A DNA stretch of 64,000 nt from Nocardia exalbida NBRC 100660. Its GTDB lineage: Bacteria > Actinomycetota > Actinomycetes > Mycobacteriales > Mycobacteriaceae. The notes beneath the pieces were generated by a model, which worked only from the letters and a program-made list of their open reading frames with translations, was not told where the DNA came from and did no database searches. Positions 34,395 to 41,957 of this stretch are shown in pieces; position 1 is the stretch's first letter; each line of letters starts with the position of its first letter. Made by a program: the position numbers and the translations under genes. Where the stretch lies: positions 62,001 to 126,000 of the forward strand of contig NZ_BAFZ01000058.1 of NCBI RefSeq assembly GCF_000308575.1, given 5' to 3'.

Positions 34395-34796
34395 TCAGGC
34401 GCCTTTTGCCCAAGCCCAGGCTGTCAGCTGCCACTGTGCCTCGAACTTCCCGAGCGCGACGATGAAGATCGAGCCGGTTTGCGTTACCCGCTTGCCCTGG
34501 ACATCGACTGTCATGGTCGCGGGAACAACGACATAGGCGTGGTCATCCGAGACCTCGGCGTGCCGCGGCTCGCCGGCCGCGATGTGGTAGCCCGATGCTC
34601 CTGTGCGCTCGCCTTCCTTTTGTACGTCCCTCCACCACTCCTCACTGGCTGTCGGCCCGTGCCACACAGGTGGCGACATTCCGTCGAGTATCTGCATCGG
34701 GTCGGCGCACAACGCTGCCATCGCGTTCGGGTCGGCGTTGTTGAAGGCATCGACGTATCGGAGCACCACCGTTGTCGGGTCGTCCGGGCTGTTCAC
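34395..34796 (-). CDS. SnoaL/NTF2-like domain protein of the DyP operon
   Basis: The 133-aa protein has the NTF2-like cone-fold pattern: VVLRYVDAFNNADPNAMAALCADPM, an IL-DGMSPPVWHGP turn, then alternating strands ending FEAQWQLTAWAWAKG. Members are isomerases, dehydratases or stress proteins. GTG 34796 has a perfect GAGGAGG 6 nt upstream; ATG 34829, which overlaps the previous stop (ATGA), would add 11 residues. It is the last gene of a four-gene operon with a DyP peroxidase and two unassigned proteins. Confidence 0.8.
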   Translation of the reverse strand: MNSPDDPTTVVLRYVDAFNNADPNAMAALCADPMQILDGMSPPVWHGPTASEEWWRDVQKEGERTGASGYHIAAGEPRHAEVSDDHAYVVVPATMTVDVQGKRVTQTGSIFIVALGKFEAQWQLTAWAWAKGA

Positions 34797-34825
34797 AACG
34801 AGCCTCCTCGCCGGGGTGGTTGCGG

Positions 34826-35839
34826 TCATTCCATGGTGGCGAGGTTGTGCCAGAGGTGTTCGAGGCTGTCGGTGCCGCCGAAGAGCGTGGTGAAGTTGGT
34901 GGAGTCGATGAGCACGATGTCGCCGGTGCGTCGCCCGGCGGGCGGCATCCAGATCAGGGCGTTGAATTCGGTGTTGCCCGCGGCGGTGAAAGGGTGGGGG
35001 CGGGTGGGGTCGACGCGCTGGCGGGCCAGCACACGGAGCGAGTCGCTTTCGGGCGCGGTGAGTTGGTAATGCGGCAGATGGGGGTGGAAGTTGAATGTGG
35101 TGACCTGGTCGAGGAGCCGGGGTGTGTCCAGGTCGCGGTACGCGGTGACGGGGAAGATCTGATCGGTGCCGTTCACGACCGCCGGGCGCAGGCCCCATGT
35201 GTTGTGGATCGGCACGCCGAGCGTTTTCATCAGCGAGCGCGTGTACTGGCCGAATCGCTGCTGGCGGGGGACCAGCGGATCGCCGTGATGGCGGTATTCG
35301 ATTTGTCGCTGCGCGTTGTCGTCGCTGAAACCGACGTCGTGGTGCGGCGCGAGCAGCAGGCAGGTGCCGTCGCGTCGCAGCCACTCACCGATGGCGTCCC
35401 CCTCCTCGGGTGCGGCCTGCTGTTCGGAGAGGATGTGGTCGAGCCCGAAGATCATCAGGGTGTCGGTGTCGGCCAGGATGCGTTCATCGATGGGCAGGGT
35501 GTAACCGGCTTGGTCGATGCGCTGGAAGACCGCGACGGGATGACCGGTGGCCTCCTCGGCCAGCCGTTGGAAATCCAATGTCGAGCGGTGGAACAGCTCG
35601 AGGGTGCCTGCGATGCCTTGCAGGAAATGCGCTCTGTCGTAGTCGGGGGTCTCGTAGGCCGGCCACGTGGCGTTGCGGACTTCGGTCATCGTGGAGAAGC
35701 GGTTGTAGATTTCGGCGGGGTCGCGCTGGGCTTCCCACGGGTAACTCCACGTCCAGTAGATACTGATCCGCCGCCGCCCGTCGGCCTTGCGCGGCATGTG
35801 GCTCTGGTTGTAGGTGCGTGCCGTCGGCAGGCTGCTCAT
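34826..35839 (-). CDS. Unassigned soluble protein of the DyP operon (337 aa)
   Basis: The protein begins MSSLPTARTYNQSHMPRKADG and has no signal peptide or membrane segment. A middle stretch ILADTDTLMIFGLDHILSEQ followed by AIGEWLRRDGTCLLLAPHHDVGF resembles the beta-alpha pattern of class-I glutamine-amidotransferase-like folds, but no Cys nucleophile is visible there. Aromatic- and His-rich blocks (YWTWSYPWEAQRDP, FNFHPHLPHYQL, NALIWMPPAGRRTGD) are notable. It overlaps the DyP stop by 4 nt and the next gene by 3-4 nt, so it is co-translated. I do not recognise the family; a role tied to the peroxidase is inferred from coupling only. Confidence 0.75.
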   Translation of the reverse strand: MSSLPTARTYNQSHMPRKADGRRRISIYWTWSYPWEAQRDPAEIYNRFSTMTEVRNATWPAYETPDYDRAHFLQGIAGTLELFHRSTLDFQRLAEEATGHPVAVFQRIDQAGYTLPIDERILADTDTLMIFGLDHILSEQQAAPEEGDAIGEWLRRDGTCLLLAPHHDVGFSDDNAQRQIEYRHHGDPLVPRQQRFGQYTRSLMKTLGVPIHNTWGLRPAVVNGTDQIFPVTAYRDLDTPRLLDQVTTFNFHPHLPHYQLTAPESDSLRVLARQRVDPTRPHPFTAAGNTEFNALIWMPPAGRRTGDIVLIDSTNFTTLFGGTDSLEHLWHNLATME

Positions 35840-37170
35840 GAGGTCACCTCTGGGCTGTCGAGCCCGGCAATGTAGCGCAGGGCGCTGATACCGGGCAGGA
35901 AGAAGTACGCGCCGCCTCTGAGCGTGGTGAACGCGGGCAGGCTCGCGAACACCCTGCGGATCGGCCGCTTCGGGACGGTGAACTCCAGCGTCCCGTCCTG
36001 GGTGCCGCAGATGGGATCGTGCTCGTTGCCGAGTTCGTGAAACGACTTGTCGTTGATCCAGACGTTCTGGGCGAACTCGAACTGGCGAACCAGGCTGGCG
36101 CAGACGATGAAGGCGGCGATACCTCGGTCCGCGCCGTCGTCGGAGGCGTCCGGTGGCAGCGCGGACCCGTAGGTGGCGCCACGACGAATCATCCTGCGCC
36201 GGTTCATATGCACCGCGGTGTCACGCGGATTGAGTCGCCGCGCGTGCGCGCCCAGCGGCACGGCATAACCGTGCGGGTCCATCTCCTTATAGTTGAAGTC
36301 GTTGTTGCGTGCGGGATCCGCTCCCAGCTCCGGGTCGTCGCGGTCCGGCGAAAGCACGAGCGGGGCGCCGCTGCGCCACCGGCCCATGAGTTTGGCGGCG
36401 AGTAGTTCCTGCTCGTCGGGGGTGTCGGCGTGCTCGCGCAGGAAGTCCCGGAATGCGCCCACGTGTTCTTGCAGCCGCCGGTAGGCCATGTAGCTGCCGT
36501 TGCGGGACAAGACCTCCGGCTGCGGTTGCCCGCGGGGCGGTCCTTCCTCGTCGGGGTAGCCCAGGATGAATTCACCGGGTTGCAACGGCGCGCCAGAGCC
36601 GGGGGTCGGGTCCTCCCCGGACCCTTCGATCGCAGGCTGGGACAACCGGTCGCGGAATCCGAAGTGGTCGTGGGCGTAGTTGAACGGCGGTGTCGCATTC
36701 AAATCCAGGAACGACAACACGCGCACACCCGGACAGCCGGCCACCAGTTTCTCGTGTTCGGCCGTGCACCGCTGTCGTTCGGCCTCGGTGCGGGCGAACA
36801 GGATCGCGATGGCATGCAGGTCGTCACCGGCCAGCCCGCCCACCCAGTTGTCGGGATGATTGGCGCCGGTGTCGCCCAGGATGTCGGCGCGGGCGGCCAT
36901 GCCCTCGCGGAACTCGTCGGGGAAGGTGGCGAGCGCTTGCTCCGGCACCCCGAGCGCCCGCAGGCCGTTCCAGGTGAAGGCCAGTGTGACCCAGCGCTGC
37001 GAGCTGTCCATAGTGGCGCGCACGTCCGCGGCCGACTGCACCCGGTCGAGCAGCGGGGTCAACCAGGCTCGGCCCCCGGCGGGGTCGTCGAAGGACAGGA
37101 ACTCATAGCGGCCGGTCACTGCCGGGGTGCGGGTCAGCAGGATGTGTTGAATGTCGTCGAGTTCTAGCAT
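35836..37170 (-). CDS. DyP-type heme peroxidase with variant GxxDG motif
   Basis: The 444-aa protein matches large DyP-type peroxidases: HFGFRDRLSQPAIEG at about 169-183, PGEFILGYPDEEGP, VPLGAHARRLNPRD and MIRRGATYG. Catalytic Asp174, the proximal heme ligand His309 and distal Arg330 are present. The signature GxxDG reads GFRDR, with Arg175 replacing the conserved Gly. There is no Tat or Sec signal and no encapsulin-targeting tail, so it should be cytosolic. It lies 9 nt after the 186-aa gene and overlaps the next by 4 nt. Likely an H2O2-dependent oxidase of an aromatic substrate. Confidence 0.88.
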   Translation of the reverse strand: MLELDDIQHILLTRTPAVTGRYEFLSFDDPAGGRAWLTPLLDRVQSAADVRATMDSSQRWVTLAFTWNGLRALGVPEQALATFPDEFREGMAARADILGDTGANHPDNWVGGLAGDDLHAIAILFARTEAERQRCTAEHEKLVAGCPGVRVLSFLDLNATPPFNYAHDHFGFRDRLSQPAIEGSGEDPTPGSGAPLQPGEFILGYPDEEGPPRGQPQPEVLSRNGSYMAYRRLQEHVGAFRDFLREHADTPDEQELLAAKLMGRWRSGAPLVLSPDRDDPELGADPARNNDFNYKEMDPHGYAVPLGAHARRLNPRDTAVHMNRRRMIRRGATYGSALPPDASDDGADRGIAAFIVCASLVRQFEFAQNVWINDKSFHELGNEHDPICGTQDGTLEFTVPKRPIRRVFASLPAFTTLRGGAYFFLPGISALRYIAGLDSPEVTS

Positions 37171-37179
37171 GGTGCCGGG

Positions 37180-37740
37180 TTACTGCATCTGATCGAGCAT
37201 GCCGGAGAACGACGCCTTCAATCGCAGCGCCTTCTTGATCTCCTCAGCGCTGACGTAAGGGTATTCGCCGTACTCGAGGAAACTCGGAAACTGATGTTCA
37301 CGAACGTATTCGACGAACGCGTCCGGGTTTTCCTTCCAATCCTCCGGGAATCCCTCGAGGTTGGTGAAAACGGTGTCTATACCGGTCTGCGTGAACAGCA
37401 TTACGGCGTCTTCGGTGTACTTGTCGAAATCGGTATCGAAGATGCCCTGATATTGGAAATACAGTCCGAAACCGACGTCGAACAGCAGCCACCGCAGATA
37501 GTGCAGCCGCAGCGGTGCCAACACGTCCGGGCTTGCCGCTACCGCGTCTTCGATCTGCTTGCCGTGCGCGCGGATGGCCTCTTCCCGACCGGGTTTCACC
37601 TTGGCGATGATCGAGAACCCGTAGCAGGCCGGGGTTCGCGGGAAGATCGGACCGTATCTGCCGCGCTGCAGTTCGAAGTAGCCCTCCTTGGGGATGGCCA
37701 GCGCCGCCGGCTTGCTCCAGTCCTGATCGGCGGTTGCCAT
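37180..37740 (-). CDS. Unassigned soluble protein, first gene of the DyP operon (186 aa)
   Basis: The protein starts MATADQDWSKPAALAIPKEGYF and has no signal peptide. FSIIAKVKPGREEAIRAHGKQIEDAVAASP followed by LRLHYLRWLLFD is reminiscent of dimeric alpha-beta barrel (ABM/chlorite-dismutase-like) proteins, which often bind heme or aromatics. A strong aromatic content (FLEYGEYPYVSAEE) marks the C-terminus. GAAGGTAGG precedes ATG 37740. It leads the operon, so it may be a partner or regulator of the peroxidase. Family not recognised. Confidence 0.75.
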   Translation of the reverse strand: MATADQDWSKPAALAIPKEGYFELQRGRYGPIFPRTPACYGFSIIAKVKPGREEAIRAHGKQIEDAVAASPDVLAPLRLHYLRWLLFDVGFGLYFQYQGIFDTDFDKYTEDAVMLFTQTGIDTVFTNLEGFPEDWKENPDAFVEYVREHQFPSFLEYGEYPYVSAEEIKKALRLKASFSGMLDQMQ

Positions 37741-37943
37741 ATTGCGTACCTACCTTCGCCGCGTAAGCCAACTATCGAGTCGTATCATTCCTCTGCGGGT
37801 GGCACCTGAATCCGATGTCGCCCATCGGCTGAGGCCGAAAGCCGAACCTTGTTTTCGAATTGTTACGCTGCCCGGCCGCGTTACGCGTCGCGATACCCGA
37901 CGAAATTCCGGCGGCAGGCAGGCAATTTTGGGAGGATGGCCTC

Positions 37944-38654
37944 ATGCCGACTCCGTCACAACACACCAAGCCTGCGCCGCCTCTGCGTCGATTGTCAACG
38001 CCGCGTGCCGCCGCACTGGCCGGGGTGTTCTTCGCGGTGTTACTCGGTACCACGCTGGTATTGATTCGGATCACAATGCCGGAACACGCCGAGGATTCGA
38101 CGCAATGGCTACAGGATCGGCACAGCGTGATCACCACGGCGACAGTGCTGATGCCGTTCGCCGGAATCAGCTTTCTGTGGTTTATCGGCGTCGTGCGCGA
38201 CGGGTTCGGAGAGTATGAAGACCGGTTCTTCCTGTCGGTATTCTTGGGCAGCGGACTGCTCTTCCTGGCGATGATGTTCGTCGCGACCGCTGGTGCCGCG
38301 GGCCTGGTGATGAGCAACGACGGCGTCACCGACCCGGGCGCCCGCGCCGAGGTGATCAACTTCGGGAGGATGATGGTGGTTTCGGCGAGCCAAACCTACG
38401 CGTTGCGGATGGCGGCGGTGTTCATGATCTCGCTCGCGACGATTTGGGCGAAGACCAGGCTGATGCCCCGTTGGCTCGTCGGTCTCAGCTACCTGCTCGC
38501 CGTGGCGCTGCTGGTCGCCAGCGAGATGAACCGGTGGGTGACGCTGGTGTTCCCGGTGTGGGTGCTCGTGGTCAGCGGCTTGCTCCTGGCTCGCGCCGGA
38601 CTGATCGACCAGCGGCGCGACGAGCGGGGCGAATCTCGGCGGCAGCTTTCATGA
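37944..38654 (+). CDS. Conserved membrane protein (236 aa)
   Basis: This protein has about six transmembrane segments, at roughly residues 22-45, 60-82, 92-118, 140-160, 168-190 and 195-218, with a basic tail (RRDERGESRRQLS). The central block LMPFAGISFLWFIGVVRDGFGEYEDRFF resembles uncharacterised actinobacterial integral membrane proteins. GGGAGG precedes ATG 37944. Its stop overlaps the next gene's ATG (ATGA). Divergent from the DyP operon across 203 nt. Function unknown. Confidence 0.8.
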   Translation: MPTPSQHTKPAPPLRRLSTPRAAALAGVFFAVLLGTTLVLIRITMPEHAEDSTQWLQDRHSVITTATVLMPFAGISFLWFIGVVRDGFGEYEDRFFLSVFLGSGLLFLAMMFVATAGAAGLVMSNDGVTDPGARAEVINFGRMMVVSASQTYALRMAAVFMISLATIWAKTRLMPRWLVGLSYLLAVALLVASEMNRWVTLVFPVWVLVVSGLLLARAGLIDQRRDERGESRRQLS

Positions 38655-39136
38655 ACGAGTCACCGTCGCGGCATTCGCCCGAATTGAAAATGCTCTATCA
38701 GGCGGTGGCGGACCGACACCTGCAACACGACAACCTGCTCTGGCAGGTACCTGCCGTCAGCCTCACAGCTCAGGCCTTCTTGTTCAGTATCTCGATGGGA
38801 GCGGGCAACGACGCCGTCGCGCGGATCGCCTCCTCGCTGCTCGCGCTGAACGTGTCGATCATCTCGATCATGCTGATGGCGAGCCATCGCCTCGCCGCTC
38901 GTAAGGATGTGCTCTGGCTGGAGCGTTTCGAACAGAACGAACTCGCGGCCGGAACCTGGGGCGCGCACGGCACGGCATTCGAAACGCAACAAGACGTCGC
39001 CGACCTGGACGCCGGATGGGTGGGCAGCCTGATACCGATGCGGCAGATGTTCACGGTCTGGGTCGTCGGACTCGCCTGCTTCGGCCTGGCCGCCGTCTTC
39101 ATGATCCTACGGACACTCATCGGCCTCGCCCGGTGA
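38651..39136 (+). CDS. Small membrane protein, coupled to the previous gene (161 aa)
   Basis: It begins MNESPSRHSPELKMLYQAVADRH, a soluble helix, followed by membrane segments at about 34-52, 60-80 and 130-155. A cytosolic loop (LERFEQNELAAGTWGAHGTAFE) lies between. The ATGA overlap with the upstream gene implies co-translation, and the two may form a complex. No family recognised. Confidence 0.75.
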   Translation: MNESPSRHSPELKMLYQAVADRHLQHDNLLWQVPAVSLTAQAFLFSISMGAGNDAVARIASSLLALNVSIISIMLMASHRLAARKDVLWLERFEQNELAAGTWGAHGTAFETQQDVADLDAGWVGSLIPMRQMFTVWVVGLACFGLAAVFMILRTLIGLAR

Positions 39137-39558
39137 GCGGATCTCACCCGGCCGGCGCCACTGGGCCCCGAAACGGAGACTCCCGGCATCTGGTGCATGC
39201 CGTTCTCTAGTGGCTTCCGGCCGATCGCAGTAACCTGATTGAATCACGTCCTTTCCTCATCGTCGCGGAAAAGGTCGGCCAGGTCGACGCAGTCGCGACA
39301 GGACCTGGCGCCGGACCGTCCTGCACAGGGTGTGGTTCGGCAATTCACCGCACGGTTGACGCTCGCCGTGCGAGACCATAACAACCGGGTCGGGGTCGAG
39401 AACAAAACAAGCGCGTCATGGTCGGCGCAGCCGGGCACTGTCTGCCGCGGCAGATTTTGCTCACCCGCCAGCCGTCACGTCGGTTGGACGGCACCACATC
39501 GCTGGTCGGCTGGAATGCACGCGTATCGAAACAATCACTCGATATCGAGGGAACAAAT
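39137..39558. other. 422-nt gap upstream of a small secreted-protein gene
   Basis: No convincing gene. A reverse-strand frame at 39244-39438 ends CRDCVDLADLFRDDEERT and could be a relic, but has no good start. A CTGCCGCGGCAG palindrome lies at 39440-39451. The promoter of the downstream gene is not obvious. Confidence 0.3.
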
Positions 39559-39768
39559 ATGTCCAGCAAAATGATCAAGTTCGTCACCGCAACCGCTATT
39601 GCCTTGCCCCTGGCCACTCTTACAGCTCCGGCGGCTTCGGCCACCCCCCTCGGAACGGCGCCCGCGAGTTCGACATCCACAGCGGTCGTTCCTGCCGGGG
39701 GAACAGGATCAGGATGGGGATCAGTGGCAATCTGCTTCCCCCTGGGCAGCGTGGTCTGGTGCATCTGA
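39559..39768 (+). CDS. Very small secreted protein (69 aa)
   Basis: The product has a clear Sec signal peptide (MSSKMIKFVTATAIALPLA to PAASA, about 28 residues). It leaves a mature peptide of about 41 residues that is Thr/Ser/Gly-rich and ends VAICFPLGSVVWCI. The two cysteines (9 residues apart) could form a disulfide loop in a hydrophobic C-terminus. GAGGGAAC precedes ATG 39559. It could be a signalling, antimicrobial or wall-associated peptide. No family recognised. Confidence 0.65.
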   Translation: MSSKMIKFVTATAIALPLATLTAPAASATPLGTAPASSTSTAVVPAGGTGSGWGSVAICFPLGSVVWCI

Positions 39769-39927
39769 GACCACCGGACAACGTCTGCACGCAGTCCGGA
39801 AGGATTAGCGAATAGACGACCTGGCATCCCCGGATTCCGCCTTCCCGGCGCCGGGGATGCCACCACACCGCCGGACGTATCGGCAATCAGGGCCCGTGTG
39901 CGTTGTTTCGTCAACGGGAGATACGCC

Positions 39928-40134
39928 ATGCCACAACTGAACATCTATCTCGAAGGCGGACCGGATGGTCTGGCCGAACACGCTCTGCCGCTTGCGCCGA
40001 CCGCTGAAATCAAGATCCCCTATCGTGGCGGCTACGAGCACTTCATCCCGACATCACGGTTTCGCAATACAGCGATCGGCCGCGCGCGTGTATTCGAGTG
40101 GACCTACCGGACCATATCGCCGAACAGCTCGTAG
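39928..40134 (+). CDS. Small DUF5988-like protein (68 aa)
   Basis: The 68-aa protein reads MPQLNIYLEGGPDGLAEH, then IKIPYRGGYEHFIPTSRFRN and VFEWTYRTISPNSS. The layout (V-LEGGP, KVPY-GGYEHF, W-RT) is that of small actinobacterial proteins I recall as DUF5988, of unknown function and often near developmental or secondary-metabolite genes. GGGAG precedes ATG 39928. It lies 160 nt after the small secreted protein. Confidence 0.65.
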   Translation: MPQLNIYLEGGPDGLAEHALPLAPTAEIKIPYRGGYEHFIPTSRFRNTAIGRARVFEWTYRTISPNSS

Positions 40135-40360
40135 GATCTCCGCCCACCGAGTCCCGGCACAGTCGGCACTTTCCATCGCCATTCGCGGCTTTCGTGTCAT
40201 GATGTGAGGCGATCCGCGGCTCGCTTCGATGGTGCCGCGGTGATGTGCGTTCTCGCCCTCGAACTACAAGGCGACCGGTGCCGAAACCGACGGTCAGCTG
40301 CTTGTGACCGAGTGATCCGCACCGGTATGGAGCGGTCCGCCGCCTCATCGGCACACGTCG

Positions 40361-40531
40361 ATGACCGAGTCCTTCCGACAGGAGAACAGGCCCGCTCTCC
40401 ACCATGAGCAGCTCTTCGAGTTGTTCCACACGATCATGACCAGGGAGGGCATCTCGGGCGCGCCGCAGCTGGGTGACGCCGTCCGCCTGTTCCGGTATCT
40501 GGACGGCGGGATCAGCAGGATGTCCAGCTAG
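40361..40531 (+). CDS. Short open frame of 56 codons, possible gene or relic
   Basis: The frame MTESFRQENRPALHHEQLFE onward (with ELFHTIMTREG and LGDAVRLFRYLDGG) has natural helical composition and high-GC codons, unlike shadow frames. An in-frame stop lies upstream at 40313, and no ribosome binding site precedes the ATG. Just upstream, another frame reads SPSNYKATGAETDGQLLVTE before a stop. The region may therefore contain remains of a broken gene. Confidence 0.35.
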   Translation: MTESFRQENRPALHHEQLFELFHTIMTREGISGAPQLGDAVRLFRYLDGGISRMSS

Positions 40532-40594
40532 TTGCTCGTCCGCTCCCCGAGCGCTCGCCTGTGCTTGTGTCCCGCGCCTAGCGGGATCGGTCCG

Positions 40595-40732
40595 ATTCGT
40601 GAGGTGTCCAGACCACTCTTACCGGCGAAGCGCCATGCCTTCCTCGGTTCTAGCGTTATCCGAGCTTCGGCGCTGTCGAGCCGCTACGGCGGCGCCGGTG
40701 GACGAACGCTGTGGTTGTGGAGGAAGCAAGCG
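40595..40732 (+). promoter_or_regulatory. Promoter/leader module, copy 2 (shared with 23518-23656)
   Basis: ATTCGTGAGGTGTCCAGA (40595) is followed exactly 50 nt later by CGGTTCTAGCGTT (40645-40657), then a 75-nt leader ending GGTTGTGGAGGAAGCAAGCG before ATG 40733. These blocks, spacing and leader match copy 1, and similarity continues into ATGAAACGAAGT. TAGCGT (40651-40656) may be the -10. Confidence 0.6.
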
Positions 40733-41818
40733 ATGAAACGAAGTGTCCCCGTTGGCGCAGGGCTTGCGGCTGTTGCCGATTCGGGCAGCGTGCAGGCAAG
40801 GATCAGGTCGGTCTTCCGCTACGGGGTGCACGCACTCGGCGTGCTGGCGGCGGTGTCCGCCCTGACCGCAGGTGTGATCGCGGCGTCACCGGCCGCGCGC
40901 GCCGACTCGCCGTCGATCACCGGTTCGTGGGCGGAGGACGACCGGACCGTGCAGTTGCGGGTGCATTCCGCGGCGATGGGGCAGGACATCATGGTGAAGG
41001 TGCTGCGTCCGGCCGACCGTTCGGTGCCGCGGCCGACGTTGTATCTGTTGAACGGTGGCGGCGGTGGCCAGGACAGCGCGACCTGGCAGAAGAACACCGA
41101 CGTGCTGGGCTTCCTCGCGGGCAAAGACGTGAACGTCGTGCAGCCGGTGGGCGGCCGCTGGAGCTATTACGCGGATTGGCGCTCCCCGGACCCGAAACTC
41201 GGTGTGTACAAGTGGAAGACGTTCCTCACCGAGGAATTGCCGCCGCTGATCGACGCCGAGTTCGGCACCACCGGCGTGAACGCCATCGCGGGCTTGTCCA
41301 CGTCCGGAACCTCGGTACTGCAGCTGCCGATCGCCAAACCCGGTCTGTATCGAGCGGTCGCGGCGTACAGCGGTTGTGCGCAGATCAGCGATCCGATCGG
41401 CCGCGAGTTCGTGAAACTGGCAGTCGAGAGCTGGGGCGGCGGCGACACCGAGAACATGTACGGCCCGCCGGAAGACCCGATGTGGGCGGCCAACGACCCG
41501 TACCTGCACGCCGACCAGCTCCGTGGCATACGCCTGTTCCTGTCGACCGGGACCGGAGTGCCGGGCATGTATGACACTTACAACGGCGCGTATGCCCAGC
41601 CAGGACCGCGCGGCTACCTCAATCAGCTGGTGCTGGGCGGCGTGATCGAGGCCGCGGTGAACTGGTGCACCCACAACATGCGCGACCGCCTGAATGCCCT
41701 CGGTATCCCCGCCACCTACGATTTCCAGCCCACCGGGACCCATTCCTGGGGCTACTGGCAGGAGGCGTTGAAGAATTCGTGGCCGGTGCTGGCCGACGGG
41801 TTGGACCTGCCGCACTGA
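40733..41818 (+). CDS. Secreted antigen-85-like esterase with a chimeric N-terminus
   Basis: The 361-aa protein begins MKRSVPVGAGLAAVADSGS, then a basic-hydrophobic export signal (RIRSVFRYGVHALGVLAAVS to ASPAARADS). The Ag85-like domain has PTLYLLNGGGGGQ, WKTFLTEELPPLID, nucleophile Ser189 in AGLSTSGTSV, and a C-terminal His in PTGTHSWGYWQ. The first residues resemble the lipase at 23657 (MKRS, VADSGS), and upstream DNA is shared, while the hydrolase domain belongs to another family. It likely acts on mycolate or other esters outside the membrane. Confidence 0.88.
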   Translation: MKRSVPVGAGLAAVADSGSVQARIRSVFRYGVHALGVLAAVSALTAGVIAASPAARADSPSITGSWAEDDRTVQLRVHSAAMGQDIMVKVLRPADRSVPRPTLYLLNGGGGGQDSATWQKNTDVLGFLAGKDVNVVQPVGGRWSYYADWRSPDPKLGVYKWKTFLTEELPPLIDAEFGTTGVNAIAGLSTSGTSVLQLPIAKPGLYRAVAAYSGCAQISDPIGREFVKLAVESWGGGDTENMYGPPEDPMWAANDPYLHADQLRGIRLFLSTGTGVPGMYDTYNGAYAQPGPRGYLNQLVLGGVIEAAVNWCTHNMRDRLNALGIPATYDFQPTGTHSWGYWQEALKNSWPVLADGLDLPH

Positions 41819-41825
41819 CGGCCCG

Positions 41826-41864
41826 GGAGGGAGGGCGAGCAGCGACCGCCCGATTCCTCCCTCC
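41826..41864. terminator. Probable bidirectional terminator hairpin
   Basis: GGAGGGAGG (41826-41834) pairs with CCTCCCTCC (41856-41864), with a smaller inner stem. It sits between the convergent stops of the Ag85-like gene and the efflux pump. Confidence 0.4.
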
Positions 41865-41957
41865 GGACTCGTAAAACCCACGGGCTCGGGATTTCCCGCC
41901 CACGGCCGAAGGCTGCTCGACTTCGGTCGAGAAGTCATCGTGGGCCGGATGCGCGAT

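Noticed and set aside
35836..37170. DyP as encapsulin cargo
   Set aside because: No encapsulin gene lies nearby, and the C-terminus (IAGLDSPEVTS) shows no obvious targeting peptide.
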